Shown here one piece after another: positions 33,638 through 43,120 of a DNA stretch of 64,000 bases. Origin of the DNA: an uncultured Lachnospiraceae bacterium. Lineage in GTDB: Bacteria > Bacillota > Clostridia > Lachnospirales > Lachnospiraceae. How positions within the stretch are numbered: the first letter of the stretch is position 1; every line of letters starts with the position of its first letter. The notes below the pieces were generated by a model, which was given only the letters and a program-made list of their open reading frames with translations, was not told where the DNA came from and searched no databases. The translations under genes were made by a program, and so were the position numbers. The DNA lies in NCBI GenBank assembly GCA_910583605.1, contig CAJTXN010000005.1, positions 1-64,000 of the forward strand, given 5' to 3'.

Positions 33638-35044
33638 TTACAGAGTGTTGGAATCGGCATCGGTGCCGGTAATATCATAATATTTTTCCAGAATTTTTGT
33701 GTCGATTCTGTCCAGTTCTTCTTTTGGAACCATGTGAAGAAGACGCCAGCCAAGATTCAGTGTGGTAATGATGTCCCGGTTTTCATAATCATTCTGGGCT
33801 ACAAATTCCTGTTCGAAAGCTTTGCCAAATGCCAGATATTTTTTATCGGTAGGTGACAGTTCATCTTCACCGATAACGGAGGCAAGGGCACGGGCTTCAC
33901 CAACTTTGGCATAGGAAGAAAATAACTGATTGGCAACGGACTGATGGTCATCCCGGGTAAATCCTTCACCGATTCCGTCTTTCATCAGTCGTGAAAGAGA
34001 CGGAAGTACATTAATAGGAGGATAAACGGACTGTCCGTGCAGAACACGATCCAATACAATCTGGCCTTCGGTAATATACCCCGTTAAATCAGGAATCGGG
34101 TGGGTAATATCGTCATTCGGCATAGTCAGGATCGGTATCTGGGTTACGGAACCCTCAGAACCTTCTACAATTCCGGCACGCTCATAAATAGTGGCAAGTT
34201 CGCTGTACAGATAACCTGGATATCCTTTTCTGGAAGGAATTTCTCCCTTTGAAGAAGATACTTCACGCATAGCTTCCGCAAATGAAGTCATATCCGTTAA
34301 TATTACAAGCACATGTTTCCCTAAATCAAATGCAAGATATTCGGCGGCAGTCAATGCAACTTTTGGTGTGATCAGACGTTCCACTACCGGGTCATTCGCC
34401 AGATTTAAAAACATGACCACATGGTCTGAAACACCGCTTTCATTAAACGTTCTCCTGAAAAATTCCGCCACGTCATATTTAACACCCATTGCGGCAAAGA
34501 TTACCACCAGTTCGTCTGAAGTCTTATCACCCAGAGAAGCCTGTTTTACAATCTGGGCTGCAAGACGGTCATGGGGAAGTCCGTTGCCGGAAAATATAGG
34601 AAGCTTCTGGCCTCTGATCAGGGTAGTCAGACCGTCAATCGCCGAAATTCCGGTGCGGATATAATTCCGGGGATACTGACGGGTAACCGGATTCAGCGGC
34701 ATACCGTTGACATCCCGTTTTATATCGGATAAGATCTCACCCATACCGTCAATGGGTTTTCCGATACCGTTAAAAGTTCTCCCCAGCAGATCAGGTGAGA
34801 GAGGGATTCTTAAGGGATGCCCGGTAAGTTTGGTGTGTGTATTGGTAAGGGACATATTTTCAGAGCCTTCAAATACCTGTATGACTGCTTTATCTTCATA
34901 TATTTCTATAATACGCCCAAGCTTTTTGCCGGGGTCATTGTCAAGGGTTAATTCCACGATTTCATCAAAAGCCGCGTTTCTGACGCCTTCCAATGCGACT
35001 AAAGGCCCTTTGATCTCACTTAGTCCTAAATATTCTATAGCCAT
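33638..35044 (-). CDS. atpB: V-type ATPase subunit B
   Basis: A 468-residue non-catalytic nucleotide-type subunit that alternates with A in the A3B3 head. It has the ATPase fold (GLTTLIRGQKLPIFSGNGLPHDRLAAQI) with the usual loss of a functional P-loop, and the signatures SRKGYPGYLYSELATIYERAG and IPDLTGYITEGQI. CAGGAGG precedes the ATG. It follows subunit A by 46 bp. Confidence 0.96.
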   Translation of the reverse strand: MAIEYLGLSEIKGPLVALEGVRNAAFDEIVELTLDNDPGKKLGRIIEIYEDKAVIQVFEGSENMSLTNTHTKLTGHPLRIPLSPDLLGRTFNGIGKPIDGMGEILSDIKRDVNGMPLNPVTRQYPRNYIRTGISAIDGLTTLIRGQKLPIFSGNGLPHDRLAAQIVKQASLGDKTSDELVVIFAAMGVKYDVAEFFRRTFNESGVSDHVVMFLNLANDPVVERLITPKVALTAAEYLAFDLGKHVLVILTDMTSFAEAMREVSSSKGEIPSRKGYPGYLYSELATIYERAGIVEGSEGSVTQIPILTMPNDDITHPIPDLTGYITEGQIVLDRVLHGQSVYPPINVLPSLSRLMKDGIGEGFTRDDHQSVANQLFSSYAKVGEARALASVIGEDELSPTDKKYLAFGKAFEQEFVAQNDYENRDIITTLNLGWRLLHMVPKEELDRIDTKILEKYYDITGTDADSNTL

Positions 35045-35090
35045 AACCTGCCTCCTGTTTTTCTTTCACTAAGGATTATCCAACCATAAA

Positions 35091-36863
35091 TTATCCGTTT
35101 CTTCTCATAATATCTTCATAGAATTCATCAATGGATTTCCGGTAATTTTTAATTAAGTCTAAACGGTCGTTGGGTACATCATACTTAATAGATATGACAC
35201 TCTCAAAAATATTGTTTTCTTTTAACACGCTGATAGGCATATTTAAAGAAACCAGAGCTTTGCATTTATCATAGAGATATAAAATAGTCTGCATCATCAG
35301 AAGTTGTTTTTCCAAAGAAACGCAGGTATCATCTTTATGAAAAGCATTCTGCTGTAAAAATCCCAGACGGATAACCCTGGCGATTTCCAGAGTCAGTTTC
35401 TGGTCGTCCGGAAGTACGTCGCTGCCAATGAGTTTTACGATTTCCATCAGGCTGCTTTCCTGATTCAGTATTGCCAGCAACTGGTTCCTGCAGGAAATGA
35501 AATCAGGACCTACATTATCGTTATACCATGGAGCCAGGTCATTCAGATACTCGCTGTAACTGGTCAGCCAGTGGATGGCCGGGAAATGTCTGGCATAGGC
35601 AAGGGATTTATCCAGACCCCAGAAGCAGCGGATAAAACGTTTGGTATTCTGGGTGACCGGTTCGGAAAAATCTCCGCCCTGGGGCGAAACGGCTCCGATA
35701 ATGGATACCGAGCCTTCGGTACAGTTTAAATTTGATACATAGCCTGCTCTCTCGTAGAATGCGGAAAGACGGCTTGCCAGATATGCCGGAAATCCTTCTT
35801 CTGCCGGCATTTCTTCCAGACGTCCCGACAATTCACGGAGAGCCTCCGCCCAGCGGGATGTGGAGTCTGCCATGATTGCCACGTGATAACCCATATCACG
35901 GTAATATTCCGCCAAAGTAATACCGGTATAAATACTGGCTTCACGGGCGGCAACAGGCATATTGGAGGTATTGGCAATCAGGGAAGTACGGGCCATTAAC
36001 GGATTTCCGGAACGGGGGTCTACCAGTTTTGAAAAGTCTTCCAGAACCTGTGTCATTTCATTCCCGCGTTCTCCGCAGCCGATGTAAATAATAATGTCTG
36101 CATCCGACCATTTTGCAATCTGATGCTGGGACATGGTCTTTCCGGTACCAAAACCTCCCGGAATTGCAGCGGTACCGCCTTTGGCAATCGGAAATAAGGT
36201 ATCTATGATCCTCTGCCCCGTAATCAACGGTTTGGTAGAAGAAAAACGCTTATTTATGGGTCTAGGCTGACGTATCGGCCATTTCTGGGCCATGCTCAGT
36301 TCAAGAGAAGTACCGTCCGGTTTGGAAATGGTAACAATGGTATCATTGATGGTATATTGTCCGTCAGGTGCAACAGAGGTCACGATTCCCGAAATATAAG
36401 GAGGAACCATACATTTGTGAAGAATGGCGCTGGTTTCGGGAACCTCTGCAATAATGGTACCGCCCTGTACCTCATCTCCGGGTTTTACGGTTATATGTGT
36501 ATCCCATTTCTTTGATGTATCCAGGGAATCTACGGTAACACCTCTGGATATATAGATTCCGGATTGTTCCGCAATATCTTTTAACGGACGTTCAATTCCG
36601 TCAAATATGTTGTTTAATATTCCGGGAGCCAGTGTAACGAATATGGCACTGCCTGTAGAATATATGGTATCGCCGGGTTTTAAGCCGGAAGTTTCTTCAT
36701 AGACCTGAATCGTAGTCTGTTCGGAAGAAAGTCCGATGACTTCACCCACCAGTTTCTGGGCGCCTACATAGACCATTTCGCCCATTTTGAAAGCTGTTCG
36801 CCCTTTTATATAGACAACGGGACCGTTTACTCCATATATGCTTCCTGTTACTTCTTTACTCAT
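35091..36863 (-). CDS. atpA: V-type ATPase catalytic subunit A
   Basis: A 590-residue catalytic subunit that hydrolyses or makes ATP. The P-loop is GGFGTGKT, and the A-subunit-specific non-homologous insert (about residues 115-190, with PGDEVQGGTIIAEVPET) distinguishes it from F-type beta. PAEEGFPAYLASRLSAFYERAG and SVSIIGAVSPQGGDFSEPV are conserved. TAGGAGGTTG lies ahead of the ATG. Confidence 0.97.
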   Translation of the reverse strand: MSKEVTGSIYGVNGPVVYIKGRTAFKMGEMVYVGAQKLVGEVIGLSSEQTTIQVYEETSGLKPGDTIYSTGSAIFVTLAPGILNNIFDGIERPLKDIAEQSGIYISRGVTVDSLDTSKKWDTHITVKPGDEVQGGTIIAEVPETSAILHKCMVPPYISGIVTSVAPDGQYTINDTIVTISKPDGTSLELSMAQKWPIRQPRPINKRFSSTKPLITGQRIIDTLFPIAKGGTAAIPGGFGTGKTMSQHQIAKWSDADIIIYIGCGERGNEMTQVLEDFSKLVDPRSGNPLMARTSLIANTSNMPVAAREASIYTGITLAEYYRDMGYHVAIMADSTSRWAEALRELSGRLEEMPAEEGFPAYLASRLSAFYERAGYVSNLNCTEGSVSIIGAVSPQGGDFSEPVTQNTKRFIRCFWGLDKSLAYARHFPAIHWLTSYSEYLNDLAPWYNDNVGPDFISCRNQLLAILNQESSLMEIVKLIGSDVLPDDQKLTLEIARVIRLGFLQQNAFHKDDTCVSLEKQLLMMQTILYLYDKCKALVSLNMPISVLKENNIFESVISIKYDVPNDRLDLIKNYRKSIDEFYEDIMRRNG

Positions 36864-36874
36864 CGAACAACCTC

Positions 36875-37447
36875 CTACAGATTAATCGTATAGTTATCTT
36901 TGATTTCATGTAATTTAGAATTAAATGAATAATCAATCAGTATGTTTTTGGAAGGGATTATTGCACGCATTCCTCTGCCAAAGGAATATGCACTAATCGT
37001 AATATCTGCACCGGTCTGGGTTTCAAGAAAATCTTTTTTTTCCTCGTCCAGCGGGTCAATATAAATTGTTATTTCCTCGGCAGGAGCTACCGACAGGGAA
37101 AATTTTATTTCTTTGACCAGAAGTGCGGTATAGTCATCCGATAAAATAAATTCATTTAACAGACTGCTCACTTCGGAAAAGATTTTTTCTTTTAATTCAT
37201 CTTTTTTATGTGTCAGTTTTCTTCTTATATGTTGCTGCTGCAGTGAGAAATCTTTGCTGAAATCTCTCCTCAGCCCTTCTAAAGCGGCTTTTTCCTGAAG
37301 CCGGTATCTGTTTTTCGCATCTTCTTTATAATTTTCAAACTGGATATCAAGTCCGGCTTTATATTCTTTAACCATTGATTCCTTTTTACTCATGGCAGAC
37401 TGCATGGATACATCCATGAAATGCCGGAGTTTGTCGTCTGTAGTCAT
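36875..37447 (-). CDS. atpE: V-type ATPase subunit E
   Basis: A 190-residue peripheral-stalk subunit. The N-terminal half is a long Lys/Gln/Arg coiled coil (FENYKEDAKNRYRLQEKAALEGLRRDF), and the C-terminal half is the mixed domain that contacts the A3B3 head. I choose the ATG at 37447 over the in-frame ATG at 37459, because the latter lies almost on top of AAAGG while GGTGA precedes the former. It follows subunit F. Confidence 0.85.
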   Translation of the reverse strand: MTTDDKLRHFMDVSMQSAMSKKESMVKEYKAGLDIQFENYKEDAKNRYRLQEKAALEGLRRDFSKDFSLQQQHIRRKLTHKKDELKEKIFSEVSSLLNEFILSDDYTALLVKEIKFSLSVAPAEEITIYIDPLDEEKKDFLETQTGADITISAYSFGRGMRAIIPSKNILIDYSFNSKLHEIKDNYTINL

Positions 37448-37490
37448 GTTAATCACCATGCCTTTCTATAATTTGCAAATACTACATGGT

Positions 37491-37799
37491 CTAAAGTTTC
37501 AGACCAATTGCCTCATTGACATAAGAGGTTATAAAGTCTGCCCGCCGTCCGCTGCCGTGCCGGTCCGGTATTTCCACAAGCAGCGGAAGTTTCCGGTTCA
37601 GTTTAATATCATTGATTATTTCAGGAAATTCAAAACTGAGTTTTTCGGTTATCAGTATGATTCCGATTTCTTTGTTTGCCAGGGCAGCATTTAAGGCTGC
37701 CTTAAGCTCCTCTTTTTCATGTACTACGCAGCCTTCTATACCAGCAAGCCTCATACCGGTCTGCGTATCAATATTATCACTGATCAGATAAATATTCAT
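37491..37799 (-). CDS. atpF: V-type ATPase subunit F
   Basis: A 102-residue central-stalk subunit with a CheY-like fold: MNIYLISDNIDTQTGMRLAG at the start, the IGIILITEKL strand and the P-x-L-V-E-I-P region. It joins subunit D at the rotor. The ribosome-binding site is weak, suggesting translation linked to the K gene, whose stop lies 9 bp upstream. Confidence 0.9.
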   Translation of the reverse strand: MNIYLISDNIDTQTGMRLAGIEGCVVHEKEELKAALNAALANKEIGIILITEKLSFEFPEIINDIKLNRKLPLLVEIPDRHGSGRRADFITSYVNEAIGLKL

Positions 37800-37808
37800 A
37801 TGCGGTTC

Positions 37809-38243
37809 TTACAGTTTACTGAGGATCATGAAGGAGATGATAAGTCCGTAAAGGGCAACACCTTCCGCAAGACCTACGAAGATAAGAGATTTACCGAGAA
37901 TACTCTGATCTTCGCTGATTGCACCCAAAGCGGCGCTTGCAGCGCTGGCAACTGCAATACCGCCGCCGATACAGGATAATCCGGTTACCAGTGCAGCGGC
38001 AAGATATCCTAGTCCCGTTGCAAGTCCGGAAGAGGAAGCGGCTTCTGCAGCTTCGGCAGCGGAAACGTCACCGGTAAAAATTACGATTTGGGAAATGATA
38101 AGAATTCCGAAAAATCCGATGACATTGAGCGCCAGAGCTTTTTTATAGCGTCCCCGGTTTTTTTCTCCAACGGCATAAGCCGCAAAAGGAATGACAATAC
38201 TGAGTATAAGTGCAATAAATAAAGTGATTTTTACGGTTAACAT
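37809..38243 (-). CDS. atpK: V-type ATPase membrane rotor subunit K
   Basis: A 144-residue proteolipid with four membrane helices (about 4-24, 38-57, 75-107 and 117-141). The last helix carries the ion-binding glutamate E127 in FVGLAEGVALYG; the first hairpin has no equivalent, so there is one carboxylate per four-helix subunit, as in eukaryotic-like V-type rings. The helix rich in small residues GGGIAVASAASAALG packs the ring. Whether Na+ or H+ is carried cannot be read safely. AGAGGT precedes the ATG. Confidence 0.93.
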   Translation of the reverse strand: MLTVKITLFIALILSIVIPFAAYAVGEKNRGRYKKALALNVIGFFGILIISQIVIFTGDVSAAEAAEAASSSGLATGLGYLAAALVTGLSCIGGGIAVASAASAALGAISEDQSILGKSLIFVGLAEGVALYGLIISFMILSKL

Positions 38244-38279
38244 AATATACCTCTTTTCTGTTTTATTTCTTTTAATAGT

Positions 38280-40205
38280 TTATTTATGAGCCTTAAACGG
38301 TTTAAATTCCCGTCCGGTTCCTTTATAGAAACGACTGAACAGTTCATAATATTCAAGACGAAGTACCTGAATACCTACGATCAGTCCTTCCATACCCACA
38401 ACAAACAGGTTGCCCAGTACGATGACCACCATATTCGGGGAGCCGCTTTCGGCGCCGGCAAGCATTAAAACCACTTCCATCATGGAAACATGGCTGACAG
38501 CAAATGCACCAATACGGATGAAAGACAGCGTATTGGAAAAATAGCTTAACAAAACTTCAAATAATTCAAAGAATGCCTGTGTAATAAACATTCCGATTCC
38601 TGTTTTTTCTTCCGGTTCGGTTTTATCAATCATATGTGTCAGCGGCTCTTTTAATGCGATGAGCAGCAGCGGTATCACAAACATAATGAGCAGAACAATG
38701 AAGGCAGGCATTTTCTTTCCGGCCATCATCAATCCTGTAACGGCAACGATGGCACCGTAAAAGACAAGACCTGCAAGGGCGTTGGTATCAAAAAATATAT
38801 TTTCGGTGTCATGGTTTTTAATACCGTTTATGATATGAAGAATCATTGTAAAAAGTATCAGGAACATTCCAAAGCCAATGGCAACCACAAATACGGTATT
38901 CAGTTTTCCGATAAACGGCACATTCGTCATGGCATCCACCGGTCTCAGCCAAACGGCATCGATAATATCTTCAAAACCAAAGATACTTCCGAACATAAAA
39001 CCGAAAAAGGTGGAAAAGATACCGGCAGTTCCGATGATTGCCGCCAGATTCATTTTCTTAAAGTGATACAGCAGGAAGCCGCCGAATACCAGCAGCAGAC
39101 CCTGTCCAACGTCTCCGAACATGGCGCCGAAAATAAAGGAGTAGGTAAGCGCCACAAAGATGGTGGGGTCTATTTCATTGTATGCAGGAAGACCATACAT
39201 ACGGATATACATTTCAAAGGGCTTAAAAATTTTAGGATTTTTAAGTTTGGTAGGCGGCGTCTTCCGACGACGTCCATTCTGGTCTTCAATGATACAGACT
39301 ACATTATCGTCCTGTTCTATTTCATGCATAAAATCTGAAGAATCGGATTCCGTCATCCAGCCGCATATAATATAAAAAATTACACCGTCGTTGCTGGTAT
39401 GGGTTGCCATTTTCCGCACGTCAAAATTTTCATATGCCGTCTGAATCTTTTCACAGGCTGTAACGATTAAAGTTTTATCTTTTTCCAGCCGGTTTTTTAT
39501 TTTGGCGTCGGAAGCAGCAATTTTCTCGTTTAGCCCGTTAATCTTTTTTAACAGCTGTTTGCAGGCCTCTTCCGGCGTACCTGTGGATTCGGTAGGAATA
39601 AATGTCCGTTCAAAATGCATGGATGTATAGGTCGCATCGCATTTATCCGATAAAGAAGCGGGAACAAAGTAAACGCCCCATACATATTGTTTGTCTGTGG
39701 TACATTTTTTGAATATAGAAGAATTATTGTTTTCCATATACATTTCAAGTTTTGTATAATATTCTATCGGAATACGTCCAAAACGGAATTTAATATGTTT
39801 AAACAGCAGTATACTTTTAATATCATATTTCAGTCCCACAAACGGCGATATCTTGTCATAATCAGATTGGATGGAATCCCTTTTTTTCTCCAGCTCTTTT
39901 TTACTGTTCCGTAATTGTTTGATATCATTGCTTAATTGTTTGATCAACTGTTCCGCTTTTTGAAGATTCATGTCTTCGGTCTCCGGAACGGTGTCGGTAC
40001 TGATTAATTTTTTTAATGCTTCTCCCTTTGCAAGAAGTTCCTTGTACGGGTTGCTTTCTATATAGGGAAACAGATTATTGGAGGAGCCAAGTTCCAGCAT
40101 TGGGTTTTCAAGATGTATTTCATATTTTGATAAATATTGATTAATGACCCGGTCAATATCATCATTCGGCCCCGTGATACTGACAAATTTCATTTTTTCA
40201 ATCAC
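38280..40205 (-). CDS. atpI: V-type ATPase membrane stator subunit I
   Basis: A 641-residue subunit equivalent to eukaryotic subunit a. The N-terminal about 320 residues are soluble and bind the peripheral stalks; the C-terminal half has about seven or eight membrane helices, with FGAMFGDVGQGLLL and the helix FSNTLSFIRIGAFAVSHVSM holding the arginine that faces the K ring. The start is set to the GTG at 40205, nine bases after GGAGG; the GTG at 40214 lies within that site. Confidence 0.94.
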   Translation of the reverse strand: MIEKMKFVSITGPNDDIDRVINQYLSKYEIHLENPMLELGSSNNLFPYIESNPYKELLAKGEALKKLISTDTVPETEDMNLQKAEQLIKQLSNDIKQLRNSKKELEKKRDSIQSDYDKISPFVGLKYDIKSILLFKHIKFRFGRIPIEYYTKLEMYMENNNSSIFKKCTTDKQYVWGVYFVPASLSDKCDATYTSMHFERTFIPTESTGTPEEACKQLLKKINGLNEKIAASDAKIKNRLEKDKTLIVTACEKIQTAYENFDVRKMATHTSNDGVIFYIICGWMTESDSSDFMHEIEQDDNVVCIIEDQNGRRRKTPPTKLKNPKIFKPFEMYIRMYGLPAYNEIDPTIFVALTYSFIFGAMFGDVGQGLLLVFGGFLLYHFKKMNLAAIIGTAGIFSTFFGFMFGSIFGFEDIIDAVWLRPVDAMTNVPFIGKLNTVFVVAIGFGMFLILFTMILHIINGIKNHDTENIFFDTNALAGLVFYGAIVAVTGLMMAGKKMPAFIVLLIMFVIPLLLIALKEPLTHMIDKTEPEEKTGIGMFITQAFFELFEVLLSYFSNTLSFIRIGAFAVSHVSMMEVVLMLAGAESGSPNMVVIVLGNLFVVGMEGLIVGIQVLRLEYYELFSRFYKGTGREFKPFKAHK

Positions 40206-40222
40206 TTCATTCACCTCCGTCG

Positions 40223-41257
40223 TTATTCAATCAGTTTTTTTATTTCTGCCGGTGTATAGGAATAGCGGATACATTCGGTCAGGGTAATTAATTTAGTAAT
40301 TTCGTTATGTTTCCGGTGCAGATAGTAATTTACCGCGGCCAGTGAGTAGGGATTATAGCGCATTAAAAGTTTATGCTTCCGGTTGAGTACCAGTTTATAA
40401 AGATTCTCCAGAGAAATATCCTCACCATTTGTTCCATAATCGGAGTAACAGGTAGACTGAAGCATATCAGGCAGAGAAATGATGCTGTCTGATTCTATAA
40501 TGGCTTTTAGCTTTGATTTCCGCAGTTTATGGTTAATCGGAATGATCAGGGCATATATATCGGCATTTGTTATATTGTAATATTTTTTGCATCGATATAT
40601 CCATTGAAGATTCAGCAGGTCAATGGTGGTTCCGTATAATTCGGTTATGACGTCTAAATCTTTGCCTTTCAGATATTTGTTTTTGTCATTCCATATGGTT
40701 TGAAAGTGAAAGAGGTCAAGGCATATTTCATAATCAAACAGGGTAACGCCATCGATTGCCTGAACTTTTTTCAGCGGCTGATAGTATTTGGTTCCCTTAA
40801 GAGTTTCAATTAATTCTTCCAAAGTTGCAGCAGCGGATACCTTTTTCAGATTAATATCCGAAAATCTGTCAAAATAAAGAGAAAGAAAATCTATATCCAA
40901 TGCCCCGGTCCTCGTATCCATAATTTCCCGTATCAATTGTTTTAACAGACGTGTCTCATATTTGATAAAATATAATTTCAGATAACGTCGTCCTTTTACG
41001 GAGGAGAAATTATACAATTTGGCAAAAGATTTATATTCAGACATCATAAGCAGTCGTTCCAGTCCGCCCCTGTGTAATTCAGAGGTTTCAATACCGTCAA
41101 ATATATCACAATATTCCAGATGATTCTGCAGATATCCCACAATTTCCGAAACAGAAGAAAGATTTATAATCTGTTCATATTCAGATGACGAAATCAGATG
41201 ACTTTCCATTGCTCTGACTTTTGTAGTCAGCCCGCTGTAGGCAAGTAAGTTGTTCAT
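40223..41257 (-). CDS. atpC: V-type ATPase subunit C (AC39 type)
   Basis: A 344-residue subunit (subunit d of eukaryotes) that links the central stalk to the rotor ring. The family start LLAYSGLTTKVRAM and repeated helical pattern (SEIVGYLQN, AATLEELIETL, YSPYSLAAVNYYLHRKHNEITKL-like end) are visible. The ATG at 41257 has GGAGGG upstream; an ATG at 41278 is in frame but lacks a site. Confidence 0.88.
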   Translation of the reverse strand: MNNLLAYSGLTTKVRAMESHLISSSEYEQIINLSSVSEIVGYLQNHLEYCDIFDGIETSELHRGGLERLLMMSEYKSFAKLYNFSSVKGRRYLKLYFIKYETRLLKQLIREIMDTRTGALDIDFLSLYFDRFSDINLKKVSAAATLEELIETLKGTKYYQPLKKVQAIDGVTLFDYEICLDLFHFQTIWNDKNKYLKGKDLDVITELYGTTIDLLNLQWIYRCKKYYNITNADIYALIIPINHKLRKSKLKAIIESDSIISLPDMLQSTCYSDYGTNGEDISLENLYKLVLNRKHKLLMRYNPYSLAAVNYYLHRKHNEITKLITLTECIRYSYTPAEIKKLIE

Positions 41258-41296
41258 TGTTATTTCCCTCCATACCATAAAGAAAGCAAATAAATT

Positions 41297-41620
41297 TTAT
41301 TCACTGATAAGCTTTTTGAATATTTCATTTGCCCATGCTGAATGGTTTTCCTGATACGCAGCATCCAGTTTGGAAAGCAATGCTTCCGTTTCGGTGCGAT
41401 ATTGCTGTAAAATCCTTTGGTTATGGGATTGTATTTTTAATTTATAAGATTCAATATTTTGATTCATGTTATTTATCAGAGAATCTTCATATTCTTTTTT
41501 CCAGGATTCAATGGCAGAAGAATAATCTTCTTTTTCGTTTTCCGCAGACAATATTATCTGTTCGGTAGCAGAATCAATCTTGGATAATTCTTCTATTACC
41601 TGATTAACCTGTAGTTCCAT
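41297..41620 (-). CDS. V-type ATPase peripheral-stalk subunit (G/H-like)
   Basis: A 107-residue, almost entirely helical protein rich in Glu, Lys and Gln (EQIILSAENEKEDYSSAIESWKKEYEDSL), the expected build of the small stalk subunit that pairs with subunit E. It is the first gene of the operon, which reads G/H, C, I, K, F, E, A, B, D. Assignment rests on position and composition because these subunits conserve little sequence. Confidence 0.75.
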   Translation of the reverse strand: MELQVNQVIEELSKIDSATEQIILSAENEKEDYSSAIESWKKEYEDSLINNMNQNIESYKLKIQSHNQRILQQYRTETEALLSKLDAAYQENHSAWANEIFKKLISE

Positions 41621-41647
41621 GGTATCACCCCGCTTTGTCTTGGTATA

Positions 41648-41676
41648 ATTATATGTTATTAACCTATATTTCTTAA
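41648..41676 (-). promoter_or_regulatory. Possible promoter of the V-ATPase operon
   Basis: On the minus strand TATAAT (41648-41653) is preceded at 17 bp by TTAAGA (41671-41676), a weak -35. It lies 28 bp ahead of the first gene. The -10 is good, the -35 is poor. Confidence 0.4.
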
Positions 41677-41813
41677 ATTCATCATAAATAATACTACTTT
41701 TTAGAAAAAAATCTAGGTTTTTTTGAAAATTTTTTCTTTTTTTTTAGGGTAATTTGTTGTATCATATTCAATAGACTATTTATTTGTGCGAAAAAGGAAA
41801 GGCGGGGTCCGGT

Positions 41814-42479
41814 GTGAGACTTAGAAACGTAAGAGGTTCCAGGGAAGCCATAGCAGAAAGTGAATATACAATAAGCCTGCCGGCGGAGTATAAAGGCAGA
41901 TGGAATGAATTTTTTGGAAATGATAATCCCATCCGCATAGAAATCGGGATGGGAAAGGGAAAGTTTATAACGGAGCTGGCAGTGAACCACCCGGATATTA
42001 ATTATATAGGTATTGAAAAGTATTCCAGCGTTCTGATCCGGGCCGTGGAAAAGCGAAAGCAGCTGGATATAAATAATCTTTTTTTTATCCGGATGGATGC
42101 GGTTGAAATTTGTGATATATTTGATAAGGGAGAAATAGACAGGATTTATCTGAATTTTTCCGACCCATGGCCAAAGGACCGGCATGCCAAAAGGAGACTG
42201 ACATCCAGGCAGTTTTTTTCAAGGTATGATGAAATCCTGAAGGCAGGGGGCGTTGTGGAGTTTAAGACGGATAATCGTCCGCTGTTTGATTTTTCTCTGG
42301 CAGAGATACCAGAGACGGTTTTTTCTGTTGAAACATATACATTTGATTTACATGGAGAAAAAGACGGCAGGCTGTTTGAAGAAAATGTTACAACCGAGTA
42401 TGAGGAGAAGTTTGTGGAAATGGGAAATCCGATCTGTAAATTAGTAGCAGGCAGAAAATCAGAGAATAAAATAAATTAA
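41814..42479 (+). CDS. trmB: tRNA (guanine-46-N7) methyltransferase
   Basis: A 221-residue SAM-dependent enzyme that methylates G46 in the tRNA variable loop. It has the SAM motif IEIGMGKGKF, the sequence FSDPWPKDRHAKRRLTSRQF and the late motif FKTDNRPLFDF. The GTG at 41814 gives the usual start MRLRNV and has AAAGGCGGGG upstream; a TTG at 41784 is in frame but covers that site. It reads away from the V-ATPase operon. Confidence 0.93.
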   Translation: MRLRNVRGSREAIAESEYTISLPAEYKGRWNEFFGNDNPIRIEIGMGKGKFITELAVNHPDINYIGIEKYSSVLIRAVEKRKQLDINNLFFIRMDAVEICDIFDKGEIDRIYLNFSDPWPKDRHAKRRLTSRQFFSRYDEILKAGGVVEFKTDNRPLFDFSLAEIPETVFSVETYTFDLHGEKDGRLFEENVTTEYEEKFVEMGNPICKLVAGRKSENKIN

Positions 42480-42503
42480 AGAAATGTGAAGACGGGGATT
42501 GCT

Positions 42504-42653
42504 ATGAGTCGCGGAAAAACAAAATTTTGCAGATGCATGAATAGATTTATCTGTGACAGAAGATGGATGGACAGAAAATGCATAAATATGAAAAAGTCCT
42601 TTGATGAGGTATATGCAATTCTGAATCCGAGATGTAAGTGCTGTAAAAAATAA
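42504..42653 (+). CDS. Very small Cys-rich basic protein
   Basis: A 49-codon ORF with seven cysteines at residues 9, 11, 17, 26, 44, 46 and 47 (CRC near the start, CKCCKK at the end) and many Lys/Arg residues. GACGGGGAT precedes the ATG. It sits in the 210-bp gap between trmB and thioredoxin in the same orientation. The cysteine spacing could hold a metal ion or be a redox substrate of the neighbouring thioredoxin. I know no matching family; it could be a chance ORF. Confidence 0.5.
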   Translation: MSRGKTKFCRCMNRFICDRRWMDRKCINMKKSFDEVYAILNPRCKCCKK

Positions 42654-42689
42654 GCCTGTATAAGTATAAAAAGGAAGGAAGATGAACAT

Positions 42690-43010
42690 ATGATATATCA
42701 GTTAAATGATAAGAATTTTGAGGATGAAGTAATAAAAAGTGATAAACCGGTTATTGTGGATTTTTATGCGGACTGGTGTGGTCCATGTAAGATGATGACA
42801 CCGATTGTGTCTCAGATTGCAGGTGAAAATATGGATACGATAAAAGTATGTAAATTAAATATTGACGAAAATACATCAACTGCAATGAAATACAGGGTAT
42901 TATCCATTCCTACACTGGTGTTTTTCAAAGGGGGAGAGATGCTGGGAAGGATAGAGGGAGCCGTGCCGAAAAGTATGGTGGACCAGAAGGTACAGAAATA
43001 TTTTGGATGA
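42690..43010 (+). CDS. trxA: Thioredoxin
   Basis: A 106-residue thiol-disulfide reductant of the cytosol. The active site is WCGPCK with C30 and C33, the buried aspartate is in VIVDFYADWC, and the cis-proline loop is SIPTLVFF. AAGGAAGGAAG precedes the ATG. It is followed by a strong bidirectional hairpin. No thioredoxin reductase is nearby. Confidence 0.95.
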   Translation: MIYQLNDKNFEDEVIKSDKPVIVDFYADWCGPCKMMTPIVSQIAGENMDTIKVCKLNIDENTSTAMKYRVLSIPTLVFFKGGEMLGRIEGAVPKSMVDQKVQKYFG

Positions 43011-43040
43011 TTGTAACGGACTTGGAAAAGTAATCAGCAG

Positions 43041-43094
43041 AAATGCGCCCTTCAATGTACAAATAATATCACTTGTACATTAAAGGGCGCATTT
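43041..43094. terminator. Bidirectional terminator between trxA and the exporter gene
   Basis: Arms 43041-43062 and 43073-43094 make a 22-bp stem with a single mismatch and a 10-nt loop, with A/T runs on both sides. It lies between two convergent genes and can serve both. Confidence 0.8.
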
Positions 43095-43120
43095 TTATAC
43101 GTTATAACATTTCTCGTTAT

